Made by a program: the position numbers and the translations under genes | Shown here: positions 7,546 to 16,016 of the stretch, in pieces | Position numbering within the stretch: position 1 is the stretch's first letter | How the letters are laid out: each line of letters begins with the position of its first letter | The notes under the pieces: model-generated | Database searches by the model: none | The model's input: the letters and a program-made list of their open reading frames with translations, nothing else | Told to the model about the DNA's origin: nothing | Assembly: GCF_001989615.1 (NCBI RefSeq) | Contig: NZ_CP019067.1 | Location: 992,001 to 1,056,000 of the forward strand | Direction of reading: 5' to 3' | DNA: 64,000 nucleotides | Source of the DNA: Halorientalis sp. IM1011 | GTDB lineage: Archaea; Halobacteriota; Halobacteria; Halobacteriales; Haloarculaceae

Positions 7546-8820
7546 ATGCCTTCCTTAGGAGACGTTATTGTAGGAGCACTGCAAGAACTTCTACGTACCT
7601 TATTTAACCCAATTACAGATATAATCGAGAACTATGGGTCGGAGTTAATCAAAGTAGTCATCGGAACACCCCATCCCAACCAGGTATTCAGTGCCCCGAC
7701 TAACGGGCCGTGGCCAGCGATATACGAGTACTACTGGGATTCGGTCGTTCCGCTCTCGCTGTTTCTCTGGGCAGCCGCTATCGGGCTGATTATCTTCTTC
7801 GAGTCGACGAGCCACCTCTTCAGCAGCTATCACCGGACCAAACTGAAAAAGCGGGCCTTCTCTGGACTGCTGGGCATTCTCTCGTGGTGGTGGATAGCCG
7901 CGCTCTCACTGCGGTTCATGAGTGCGCTGGCCGAGTTCATCGTGCCGCAGCTGTCGGAGGTCACACTCTTCGAGACGCTGTCGTTCTCGGGGATGGGTGT
8001 CCTCGGCACGGTGATGGCGCTCATGACTGATTTCACACTCTTCGTGCTGATCGCGTTGCTGTACCTGATGCGGGAAGTCGTGCTCTACCTGTTCGTTCTC
8101 CTCATGCCGATCCTGATCGTCCTGTGGGTTCCCGGCGTCGGCCCCCTGTCGCTGGTATCGAAGTTCAGCCGTCGGCTGGCGGGATTTTACTTCCCGTTCC
8201 TGTTCATGACGATTCCGGTCGCGATTCTGTTCCGGCTCGGAGGCCTCCTCGGGTCGAGCTTCGATGCGTCTATGGGTGGATTCGGCTCGTGGCTGATCGC
8301 ACTGGTCATCCCGATTATCGCTCTGATCGCACCACTCGTTCTGTTCTGGCAGGCTGGGGCGCTGTTCTTCGTCGCCGACCGTGCGTCCCAACATGTCTCT
8401 CGAAACCGAGCACGGGCACGGGTTACGAAAACCCGCGACGCGGGACAGACCGTCCAGCACGGCCGACGGAATTTCGCTCGCGGTGTTCGCGGTGAGCCAG
8501 CGGTCACGCAGGGAGGACAGTCCCTGTTACCCTCGAACGATTCGCGAGCCCACGCGGCTGGAAAGGCGGTCCGTCGGCCGGCCGAGCGGATGCGATCCGC
8601 CGTCGACCGTACAGGCGGTGGTGGGGGAGGCGGTAGTGGATCCAGCGGTGACAGCACAGCGAGTTCGACGACCGAGACTCGAACAGATCGATCGCGTACC
8701 GGGAGTGGATCGAGCAGTGAGACCGATCGAAACGAGACCTTCGACGCGCTCCGGGATCGGGGTAGCAACCGATCCGGAGGGCGAGACCAGGACGACGATC
8801 GCCCCTACTACATCGACTGA
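7546..8820 (+). CDS. VirB6/TrbL-like polytopic channel protein (424 aa)
   Basis: About six membrane segments (roughly residues 66-85, 105-125, 150-172, 176-196, 212-232, 247-276), then a 145-residue hydrophilic, basic then Gly/Ser-rich tail. A polytopic core with a long soluble C-terminal tail is the VirB6/TrbL arrangement. It directly follows the lipoprotein stop and is 2 bp before the VirB4 N-domain gene. The N-terminal 130 nt share the AT-rich composition of the preceding gene end. It probably forms the inner-membrane pore of the transfer apparatus. Assigned by topology and gene order. Confidence 0.65.
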   Translation: MPSLGDVIVGALQELLRTLFNPITDIIENYGSELIKVVIGTPHPNQVFSAPTNGPWPAIYEYYWDSVVPLSLFLWAAAIGLIIFFESTSHLFSSYHRTKLKKRAFSGLLGILSWWWIAALSLRFMSALAEFIVPQLSEVTLFETLSFSGMGVLGTVMALMTDFTLFVLIALLYLMREVVLYLFVLLMPILIVLWVPGVGPLSLVSKFSRRLAGFYFPFLFMTIPVAILFRLGGLLGSSFDASMGGFGSWLIALVIPIIALIAPLVLFWQAGALFFVADRASQHVSRNRARARVTKTRDAGQTVQHGRRNFARGVRGEPAVTQGGQSLLPSNDSRAHAAGKAVRRPAERMRSAVDRTGGGGGGGSGSSGDSTASSTTETRTDRSRTGSGSSSETDRNETFDALRDRGSNRSGGRDQDDDRPYYID

Positions 8821-8822
8821 CC

Positions 8823-9857
8823 ATGACACACGACCGATCAGCCGATCACGATCCATCGAAACGCATTCCGAAATCACTGAACAACGACACCAAACTCTAT
8901 GGGCGCTACACGCTCCAGGACGTCGCGGTCGCCCTCTTCCCGGGCGTCCTCGTCATCCTTACGACGCAAGTGATCCTGCCGCCGTCACTCTCGGTCTGGG
9001 GGTACGGGGTCCAGACACTGACGCTCCCGATCGCGGGTATTGCCATCCTGATCGGTGGCATCTTCGTGACGCTGACACCGAAATACACCGATAGTCTCGG
9101 CTGGATCGAGAATCTCGTCCAGTTCTACCGGAGTGCCCGCAATCTGGAGCACGAGGATGCAGCCTCTTACACACAGGTCGAATGCATCCACCCGGATCGG
9201 GGTGCCATCGAACGAACTGACGGAGCACTCGTGGGACTCGTGCAGGTCGACCCACCGAACATGGCGCTGGCGACAGACGCTGAGTGGGCAAAGCGCGCCG
9301 ATAGCTTCCAGGACTTCCTGAACACCGTCGTCGAATTCCCGATCCAGATCCATTCGACGACACGGGAGTTCCCGGCCGAGGAGTACCTCTCTCACTACGA
9401 GTCACGCCTGTGCGATCAGGACGTCAAAGAGAACCCACAGCTGCAGGCGCTGATCGAGAACTACGTCGCGTGGTACGAGCGCGATCTCGAACAACGACAG
9501 ATGACGATCCGTGACCACTACGTCGTCGTCGCTGTCAGGCCCTCGGAGGTCCAGTTCGAGCAGGAGAGTATCGCCCAGCAGTTGACGGGTATTCCAGTCA
9601 TCGGGACGTTCGTTCGTGTCTGGCTGGCACCGGGCCGCGACCAGGAACGGGAAGCGATGTTCGAGGCACTGGAGACACGCCGCCGTCAGATCGAGGGCGG
9701 CCTTCGGGAGATCGAGGGGTGCTCTGCCCGGCAAGTCCCGGTCACAGACGCCGTGGAGTTGCTGGCCTCCTTCTGGGCCGGTGAAGCAGTGGCATACGGA
9801 ACGACGGACGACGTCGTTGCACACCAGCCGCTTCTCGGAGGTGGTACGGATGTCTAA
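8823..9857 (+). CDS. PrgI/VirB3-like membrane helices fused to VirB4 N-terminal domain (344 aa)
   Basis: Residues 25-90 carry two membrane helices (33-52, 62-84) with the YGRYTLQDV lead-in typical of PrgI/VirB3-like subunits. The remaining 250 residues are soluble and resemble the N-terminal, non-catalytic half of VirB4/TraC (CagE/TrbE-type). No Walker motif is present. Its 3' end overlaps the ATPase gene by 8 nt, so the two halves of VirB4 are translationally coupled but separate. Fusion of VirB3 with VirB4 is known in bacteria; here the fusion joins VirB3 only to the N half. Confidence 0.65.
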   Translation: MTHDRSADHDPSKRIPKSLNNDTKLYGRYTLQDVAVALFPGVLVILTTQVILPPSLSVWGYGVQTLTLPIAGIAILIGGIFVTLTPKYTDSLGWIENLVQFYRSARNLEHEDAASYTQVECIHPDRGAIERTDGALVGLVQVDPPNMALATDAEWAKRADSFQDFLNTVVEFPIQIHSTTREFPAEEYLSHYESRLCDQDVKENPQLQALIENYVAWYERDLEQRQMTIRDHYVVVAVRPSEVQFEQESIAQQLTGIPVIGTFVRVWLAPGRDQEREAMFEALETRRRQIEGGLREIEGCSARQVPVTDAVELLASFWAGEAVAYGTTDDVVAHQPLLGGGTDV

Positions 9858-11907
9858 CTCGACTCACGAGGAACCTGATACCGAACAGACGACAGAGGAA
9901 CCCGTTTCAGAACCAGCCGACAGCGCTGAGAGCGCAACTTCCGAGGCGACCGGGGAGACTGACGTGGGAGCTGACTCCGAAGCACCCATCGAGAATGGAC
10001 AGGAGTCGACTGCCGACGATACGGTCGAGAACACAGACGAGTCGGGAACGACCGTCTCCTACGACTCGGACGACACCACTCTGTCGACGCCCGCGTCGAA
10101 ACACGGGACGATCGTCGGCCCGTCGGCCCTCGAGAAAGAGCCTGGATTCGTCAGGACGGGGCAGGACTGGACCCAGACCTTCTGGGTCGGTGAGTTCCCG
10201 GATGCGCCGATGAACGGACTCTTCGAGAAACTCTACTCGACGTCGGAAACCCGGACCACCGACATTTCGCTCCACCTCGATCCCCGGGACACGACGAAGA
10301 CGCTCGACTCGCTGGAGAACCAACTCGAAGATCTCGAAGCCGAATACGAATACCTCGCGGAGAAACAGCGTGCGAGCGCCCGCGGCGTCCAGAAGGACCT
10401 CGAAGACCACCGGGAACTCTACGACGTCCTTCGGAACACGCCAATGCGGGCCTTCGACGTCTCGATGTATCTCACCGCTCGGGGCGATCAACAGGAGAGC
10501 CTCGACAGCAAGGTGGTCAGACAGACTGCCCGGCAGGCACCGGCGAACCTGACGCCAGTGACACCCCGCTGGTCACAGGACGATGCCCTCGTCTCGACCA
10601 GCCCGATCGGCGTCGACAAACTGAACGAATCGATGGACACCCGGACGCCGATGCTCGCCGGGGCGCTCGGGGCGATGTTCCCCTTCGTTTCCGGTGCGTT
10701 CGCCGAGCACGGCATCGAGTATGGGACCTACGCGATCAACGAGAGCCCGCTCATCCTGGATCGATTCAACCGACAGACGGGCTACTGTATGATGGTTATC
10801 GGCCAGCTCGGAGCCGGGAAGTCCTTCTCAACGAAACTCCAGTTGCTCCGACGGGCGATGTTCGACCCCGACACGATGTTGATCATGCTCGACCCGATGG
10901 AAGGGTTCGCCGGCGTCAACGAGGCGCTCGGCGGCGAGCGGATCACCGTCGGCGGAACGCGGGGACTGAACCCCCTGGACATCCAGGAGACCCCATCCGA
11001 GGTCCGGCAACAGGTCGCGGATCTGGATCCCTGGGCCGAGCAGATCAGCTGGGTGCTCACGTTCTTCGAGACGTTCTTTGCGAACGTCGCCAACAACCCG
11101 CTCGACAACCGGAAGCAGACACTCCGACGGGCGGTGCAGGAAGCCTACGAACGACAGGGGATCACGCGCGATCCGGCAACCCACGGCAACGAATCGCCGA
11201 CGGTTCGGGATGTCATCGCAGTCCTCGAGGACATGCTCGATCAGCCCGCGGAGTTCGGGTATCCAACACCGGGCGAACAGGAGCGCGTGCAGGCCGACGT
11301 CCAATCGCTACTGACGGATCTGCGGCCATCGTTCCGTCCCGATGGCGACCTCGCCAACCTCGCGGAGCAGACGGAGTTCGATCTCGATTCGAAGGTCGTC
11401 TATCTGGACCTCCATCAGGAGGAGGGCGTCCGCGGCCGGACGGAGACGAGTCTGATGATGTCGGTGTTGTTCAATGCCGTCTACGAGCGAGCCAAACAGA
11501 CGGACAAGCGCGTCCTGTTCGTCGTCGACGAGGCCCACTACCTGATGAACGACACGACGTCACTGGAATTTCTGGAGATGGCGGTCAGACACAGCCGGCA
11601 CTACGACCTCTCGCTCCATTTCATCACCCAGACCGGCGGTGAGTTCACACTGACGCCGGAGGCACAGACGATCGCGAATCTCTGTTCGATGACGCTGATT
11701 CACCGGGTGAACGAGGAAGCCGAGAAACTGGCGGAGTGGTTTGGACTGAGCGAGCGCGAAGTGAACTGGGTTCGGACAGCGAAGGCCGGGAACGATGACG
11801 ATGGCTTCTCGGAGGCCTTGCTGGGGATCGACGAGGAAGGGTGGTTCCCGCTGCGGGTGCGGGCGAGTGACTTTGAATCGGATGTCTTGGACAGTTCAGG
11901 TTTCTGA
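9850..11907 (+). CDS. VirB4-type conjugation ATPase (685 aa)
   Basis: Energy source of the type IV secretion apparatus. Walker A GQLGAGKS at residues 318-325 and Walker B VVDEAH at 558-563 are intact, with QTGG (sensor-like) further on; the FtsK/HerA-like core is about 300-640. The first 80 residues are an acidic E/T/S-rich tail. ATG at 9850 was chosen because it overlaps the previous stop by 8 nt and starts the acidic tail; the frame stays open upstream but there encodes shadow sequence. It is the last gene of the cluster. No relaxase or VirD4 coupling protein lies nearby; these may be beyond the left edge. Confidence 0.88.
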   Translation: MSNSTHEEPDTEQTTEEPVSEPADSAESATSEATGETDVGADSEAPIENGQESTADDTVENTDESGTTVSYDSDDTTLSTPASKHGTIVGPSALEKEPGFVRTGQDWTQTFWVGEFPDAPMNGLFEKLYSTSETRTTDISLHLDPRDTTKTLDSLENQLEDLEAEYEYLAEKQRASARGVQKDLEDHRELYDVLRNTPMRAFDVSMYLTARGDQQESLDSKVVRQTARQAPANLTPVTPRWSQDDALVSTSPIGVDKLNESMDTRTPMLAGALGAMFPFVSGAFAEHGIEYGTYAINESPLILDRFNRQTGYCMMVIGQLGAGKSFSTKLQLLRRAMFDPDTMLIMLDPMEGFAGVNEALGGERITVGGTRGLNPLDIQETPSEVRQQVADLDPWAEQISWVLTFFETFFANVANNPLDNRKQTLRRAVQEAYERQGITRDPATHGNESPTVRDVIAVLEDMLDQPAEFGYPTPGEQERVQADVQSLLTDLRPSFRPDGDLANLAEQTEFDLDSKVVYLDLHQEEGVRGRTETSLMMSVLFNAVYERAKQTDKRVLFVVDEAHYLMNDTTSLEFLEMAVRHSRHYDLSLHFITQTGGEFTLTPEAQTIANLCSMTLIHRVNEEAEKLAEWFGLSEREVNWVRTAKAGNDDDGFSEALLGIDEEGWFPLRVRASDFESDVLDSSGF

Positions 11908-12352
11908 ACAAGGAATATAACGGTTTTATAATTCTTTCTCTCACTGTCCAATCAATCCGGATGATGAACTCTCATGTCGAGTCTTAGTTTGGCCGACAGC
12001 TGCTAGAAAAATAGTGCGAGATACCAGGAATCCATCGGGCACACAGGTCCGACTATCGAGTAGTTCAGTGAACCGTTCTCTTTATTTGTGAATAGGGTAC
12101 CGAAGACGCATCAACTACCGCGTAAAAAGAGGCTGACCAGCTTGGGATAGTGTTTCTCTGCTGTTTTATCCCCTGTCAGGACCGGCGGGGATTCAATCGC
12201 TGGTTGTCTGGGTAAAATTAACCCTCAATTTGGGGTTCGACGATAACTAACACTCACGAACCTGTGTGCTAATAATGGTTGTGCTAGAAGAACAATTGGA
12301 CCAAAAGAGTTATTAAATTGTAATGTAAATTTAGAAATGGAGTTTGAGTGAG
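11908..12352. other. Spacer after secretion cluster, AT-rich
   Basis: No convincing gene. It holds AT-rich runs, an imperfect dyad around 12218-12236 with arms AACCC and GGGTT that may be an operator, and a promoter-like segment TTATTAAATTGTAATGTAAA just before the next gene. The composition drop begins here and lasts to about 14,625. Confidence 0.5.
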
Positions 12353-13156
12353 ATGAAAAGAAGGAATTTCATTCAGGCAACCGGTGGAACAGCTTTGCTC
12401 CCGGTCGCACTGTCTGGCATAGCTACAGCTAGCACTCCAGAAAGTGTGGATGTCGGGAAGAACATCATCGCCGAACTTAGCCTAGATCACTCTAGAACTG
12501 ACGAAAGTGCTGAGGCAGACCTGTTTAATCACCCCCCGATCATTACTGAACAGGGTGTTTATCTTCCTGATTATGGGGATCTGGATGTAAATATAGATGA
12601 TCAGAACATAATGTTGTTCTCTGAAGGGGGTGCTGTATCTCAACTGGGTAATCAGGGAATAGTGCCAGCGATCGAGAAACACAGCCAAATCAGAATACCA
12701 AAATCACCAGGTAATGCCCCAACTCACAGTATTCCAGAAGTCGCGGTCGAGAAAAGAGGCGAAGATCTAGAATTGTTGACTCCCAATGGCCGTACTATGA
12801 TACCAAAGGGTTCCAAAAAAGAGGTTCCTTTCTCTTCCCTTGACCACACACTGAACATTAAAAATCTCGGTGAAAAGAAAATATGGGGTGATTCTCAACG
12901 AAGATTATTCCCATTAATTAGAGAATATGATGAAATGTTTAAAAGAGTACAACAAAGGGCAAATGAAAAAGGGGTTTCAGTTGGTGAGGTATTGTCAACG
13001 GACACAATTGAACGGTCAGTGATTAGAATCCCTGAAATTAGGGCCATTGCTATCGAGGAGACTAAAAAACAGTATGAGATGACAAACGTGGTCTCTACTG
13101 AGAAAAATGTCAAAACAGCATCTGCCACTGGCAGTGTCGGAGGGGGTGAACGATAA
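12353..13156 (+). CDS. Tat-exported protein of AT-rich cassette (267 aa)
   Basis: The ATG at 12353 gives MKRRNFIQATGG, a clean twin-arginine signal followed by a hydrophobic stretch and an A-T-A-S type cleavage region near residue 30; a TTG at 12344 would add three residues. The mature part (about 235 aa) has a basic, helical C-terminal half and a flexible SATGSVGGG end. No cysteine-lipobox, so it should be a soluble secreted protein. The coding sequence is markedly AT-rich compared with neighbours, indicating transfer from outside. Its TAA stop overlaps the ATG of the metzincin gene (TAATG), so the two are translationally coupled. Family not recognised. Confidence 0.75.
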   Translation: MKRRNFIQATGGTALLPVALSGIATASTPESVDVGKNIIAELSLDHSRTDESAEADLFNHPPIITEQGVYLPDYGDLDVNIDDQNIMLFSEGGAVSQLGNQGIVPAIEKHSQIRIPKSPGNAPTHSIPEVAVEKRGEDLELLTPNGRTMIPKGSKKEVPFSSLDHTLNIKNLGEKKIWGDSQRRLFPLIREYDEMFKRVQQRANEKGVSVGEVLSTDTIERSVIRIPEIRAIAIEETKKQYEMTNVVSTEKNVKTASATGSVGGGER

Positions 13157-13740
13157 TGGCTCAAACTACGGTGGGATTCATAACTACGGAGCACGCCTCA
13201 TCGAACAGGGACCCCAGCGCGCATGCTGACTATGTCCTGGATAAGTGGGCTACAGACATTCAGGATGGAAGTCGCAATTATTCCCTTGGAGTGAATTCTT
13301 GGGATGATAGAACTGCTGAATTGAATAATCCAGATGGAACAGATGATGCATTAGAACAATTGAAAAACGATTCAACTGTTCAGAATATAATTAATGAAAC
13401 CCCGGTATGGGACGCAGTAGTCGTTATTGATGATCGCGACTATCAATTTGCTGTAGGTGGTGAAGTTACTGAGATCGGATGTGCTGGACCATGGAATGGC
13501 GAAGATGCAATTGCATACATGACTGCTGATGGCGAGAAAATTCACACCGCTCATGAAGTCGGCCATCTGCATAATGCTCGTCACGGCGATGCTGAAAATT
13601 GGGGATGGTGGGAGTTTACGATCATGGCGCAAACAAATGTTCAAACCTGTAACAACAACGACCTCCAATTAACTCGAAAAGGTAGGTTCAGCGGTTGTGC
13701 CACAAACAAGATCAGAGACTACATTGATAATCAAATGTAG
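13156..13740 (+). CDS. Metzincin-type zinc metalloprotease (194 aa)
   Basis: The zinc-binding signature is complete: H133-E134-V-G-H137-L-H-N-A-R-H143-G-D. E134 is the expected catalytic base and H143 the third ligand; Asn replaces the usual Gly at position 140. A Met-turn follows as TIMA with M157. Cysteines at 109, 165 and 181 point to folding outside the cell, yet no signal peptide is visible. The partner encoded just upstream has a Tat signal and the genes overlap by one base, so hitchhiker export in complex with that partner is a reasonable inference. It could be a secreted toxin, a bacteriocin-like protease or a surface-remodelling enzyme. Confidence 0.85.
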   Translation: MAQTTVGFITTEHASSNRDPSAHADYVLDKWATDIQDGSRNYSLGVNSWDDRTAELNNPDGTDDALEQLKNDSTVQNIINETPVWDAVVVIDDRDYQFAVGGEVTEIGCAGPWNGEDAIAYMTADGEKIHTAHEVGHLHNARHGDAENWGWWEFTIMAQTNVQTCNNNDLQLTRKGRFSGCATNKIRDYIDNQM

Positions 13741-13823
13741 GTAAAACATATATCATTTGATCATTTTAGTATTATTTATTGGGCGGCAAAAGGTTTATGA
13801 ACGGGCGGAAATAAATCCATATC

Positions 13824-14582
13824 ATGAAATACCTAAAAACGCCGGATAAAATTCTTTTAATGGGCGGTGTAATTTTAACGATAGGTATCGGTCTATATGG
13901 TGGGGTTGCGAATCAGGACCTTGTTGGTGGTGTCCTCATTCAATTAGGTGTAGTTCTATCCCTGGTAGCAATCATAGCCATGATTATGCATAGTATATAC
14001 CGCCCATCTTTCGGACTTTCTCTGTTAATGTCTTTCTGTATCGCACTGATTACAGCACTGATAAGCGCTACACCATATTTTGGTACTGCAGTCAACCCCA
14101 TGGATATTGGCAGTTCAACTTGGATACTTATCTCTGGGGGAATTGGACTGGCATTTTCACTGGGGATCGCGAATCGAGGCTTCTATCACTGGGTTGCCTC
14201 TACTCTGATTACTGGAATATATTTGTTAATTGGGTATAGATTATATAAATCATTCTCAGAGTTACCAATCCTAAACGCTGCCAGCGATATTTACTCCACA
14301 CTTTTCGTAATGAGTGTTGGTATCTTGTGTTCTATACCAGTATACCAACTCGGCAACAAACTAGCTAATATCAAGTCCGAAGACAAAGATCATATTTCAA
14401 TCGTATATGTGACTTCATTGGTGGGCGGGTTCCATTTGCTAACTTTATTTATTGCTGTTATAAACCATGCTCCTCCGTTCCAATTCGGAGTCTGGATATT
14501 CCTACTCCTATTGCTATCACCGATATTGTATATTTGCTTGCAAGGTATGAAAACCTGGAGAATAAGAGCTTCAAATGTCTAA
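13824..14582 (+). CDS. Polytopic membrane protein of AT-rich cassette (252 aa)
   Basis: About seven hydrophobic segments over the full length, with short polar loops and a short basic C-terminus. AT-rich codon use matches the two preceding genes, from which it is separated by 83 bp. No family is recognised. Position after a secreted protein and a protease suggests a self-protection or transport role, as in archaeal halocin loci, but this is inference from gene order. It is the last gene of the foreign region; normal high-GC sequence resumes about 45 bp after its stop. Confidence 0.65.
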   Translation: MKYLKTPDKILLMGGVILTIGIGLYGGVANQDLVGGVLIQLGVVLSLVAIIAMIMHSIYRPSFGLSLLMSFCIALITALISATPYFGTAVNPMDIGSSTWILISGGIGLAFSLGIANRGFYHWVASTLITGIYLLIGYRLYKSFSELPILNAASDIYSTLFVMSVGILCSIPVYQLGNKLANIKSEDKDHISIVYVTSLVGGFHLLTLFIAVINHAPPFQFGVWIFLLLLLSPILYICLQGMKTWRIRASNV

Positions 14583-14625
14583 TGTATTGGTATCATTCAT
14601 TTTCCGCGGTTGCTGGGAAAGCAAA

Positions 14626-14874
14626 TCACCGGGCCGGCTCATCGATGAAACCGGCGTCCCCGAAGTGCTCGCGCACGCGACCGAAGTCGCGCCGCTCGCC
14701 GGGCGTCATCGACGGCTCGCGGACCTCGTAGGCGAACCCGTCGGGGCGTTCGCGGATCGTCGCGACCACACCCGGATGAATCTCCCGCTGGTCGCACACC
14801 TCTGGGGCGTACCAGGCGTCGGGATTGTCCGGCGGGACCGGCGCTGGCACCTGTTCCCCAACCCGTTGACTCAT
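14626..14874 (-). pseudogene. Truncated 5' end of a pilus/secretion ATPase gene (82 codons)
   Basis: The encoded N-terminus (PDAWYAPEV ... GVVATIRERPDGFAYEVREP) resembles the N-terminal region of haloarchaeal type II/IV secretion (TadA/PilB-like) ATPases, which are usually over 500 residues. Here it stops after 82 residues at a TGA that lies where GC-rich core sequence changes to the AT-rich island. The promoter looks intact (TTTAAGTC on the minus strand, about 32 nt before the ATG), so the fragment may still be transcribed. The missing part was probably removed or displaced when the island was inserted. The family call is from remembered N-terminal pattern and is moderate. Confidence 0.45.
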
Positions 14875-14960
14875 ACGCCGGGCTTGGTCGCGTTTTCCGA
14901 CTTAAATTTAGGGACGTGATCCGTCCGGCCACTCGAACGTCCACACCCGCGCCCGGACCG

Positions 14961-14980
14961 ACTTACCAACTAGTCAGATT
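14961..14980. promoter_or_regulatory. Possible weak operator-like site before small membrane gene
   Basis: The segment ACTTACCAACTAGTCAG resembles the sites at 18064 and 19266 (shared TAGTCA end; 9 of 14 core positions match the 18064 site) but its dyad is poor. It lies about 30-45 bp before the ATG at 15009, where a promoter is expected. Confidence 0.25.
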
Positions 14981-15008
14981 TTTGGTCGAGGGCGGAGTAT
15001 CTTCAGAT

Positions 15009-15170
15009 ATGGTACGAACAGTTCGGGACCAGAGAAGCGACTTCTCGAACACAGAGATGAACCTGATCGGGTACTTGGTCGCAGCCCCGTTGATCGTCCT
15101 GCTGTTGCCCATCCTCCCGTTCCTCGTCGTGCTGTGGCTCGGGGGCAAACTGCTGGCGGGCGACGAGTAA
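15009..15170 (+). CDS. Small single-/two-pass membrane protein (53 aa)
   Basis: ATG at 15009, TAA at 15168-15170. A polar N-terminus (VRTVRDQRSDFSNTEMN) is followed by a strongly hydrophobic stretch (about residues 18-48) with PILPFLVVLWL in the middle, then a short acidic tail. Such 50-60 aa membrane proteins are common and conserved in haloarchaea but of unknown function. Its 3' end nearly touches the convergent gene at 15183. Longer in-frame starts upstream would add non-conserved residues. Confidence 0.6.
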   Translation: MVRTVRDQRSDFSNTEMNLIGYLVAAPLIVLLLPILPFLVVLWLGGKLLAGDE

Positions 15171-15182
15171 CCGGGCGGACGG

Positions 15183-16016
15183 TCACTCGGCGAAGCAGTC
15201 CCGGACGGACGGGGACTGGCCGCCCGCTCGCTCCCGATCGAGGAGCGCCTGGAGGGCCGTCGGGTCAGTGGTCGACGTGAGTTCGTCGAGCGACCGCTCT
15301 GTGACTGCACGACACGTCGTGGCGTGGTCTTCGAGCGTGTCCTCGGCGAGCGAGGCTGGGAGGATCGACCAGTTGCGCTCCGGATCGAGCGCGCGGTCGA
15401 TCCGACGGGCCGTGCTGGCTCCACGGCCGAACGCCCTGAAACGTTCTCGACGGGCGTCGTCCACGCCGGCGAGTGTCGCGCCAACGACGGCTGCACCCTC
15501 GCCCAGACTCCCAGCGGTCTCCTCGAAGAACCGTGGCTCGACCGGTCGCGACGACCCGGCGTAGGTGGTCGCGAACGCGCCGGTGATCGACTCCAGTATC
15601 TCCGTCAGCGTCTCGAACCCCTCGTGGATGCGCGGGTGCTCGGCCGATCCGAGCGTCGAGTAGGCCGCGGTGTAGAGGTAGTCCGCGGCCAGGAGCGCCT
15701 CGGTCGGGTCGTGCGTCAGCGAGTGTGCGCCCCGTTCGGTGAGCTGCACGAGCAACTCGCCGCGGAGCCGGCAGTACCCCTGAAGGAGTTCGAGGGCCGC
15801 CGCGGCGGGGAGGATCACGGACGTGTCTCGCCGCTCGACAGTCGCGTCGTACGTTGCCAGGACGAGTTGGCCGTACCACCGGTCCTCGGCCGCGTCGACG
15901 GTCTCGCGGGCGACCGCCAGTCCGTCCTCGTCGGTGGCGTCGAGGGCCGTCTCGATCCGGGCGTCGATCTTCGCGCGTCGGGTCGCGAGCGCGTCGTCTC
16001 GATCCATCTCAGTCAC
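15183..16016 (-). CDS. Degenerate polyprenyl-synthase-like protein (277 aa)
   Basis: All-helical protein whose middle (AAALELLQGYCRLRGELLVQL, then ALLAADYLYTAAYSTLG) resembles trans-isoprenyl diphosphate synthases in the AALEL and GDYL regions. However, the two DDxxD metal-binding motifs are absent, so it should not be a normal prenyltransferase. Such degenerate members are conserved in haloarchaea. It may retain an isoprenoid-binding or structural role. Its start overlaps the MATE gene end by 8 nt, making it the third gene of the TetR-MATE operon. Confidence 0.65.
   Translation of the reverse strand: MTEMDRDDALATRRAKIDARIETALDATDEDGLAVARETVDAAEDRWYGQLVLATYDATVERRDTSVILPAAAALELLQGYCRLRGELLVQLTERGAHSLTHDPTEALLAADYLYTAAYSTLGSAEHPRIHEGFETLTEILESITGAFATTYAGSSRPVEPRFFEETAGSLGEGAAVVGATLAGVDDARRERFRAFGRGASTARRIDRALDPERNWSILPASLAEDTLEDHATTCRAVTERSLDELTSTTDPTALQALLDRERAGGQSPSVRDCFAE

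Noticed and set aside
4480-11907. Calling the cluster a complete conjugation system
   Set aside because: No relaxase, coupling protein or origin of transfer is visible inside the window, so only the apparatus part can be claimed.
1-14626. Attachment-site repeats flanking the island
   Set aside because: No tRNA gene or convincing direct repeat pair was found; the left end of the island may lie outside the window.
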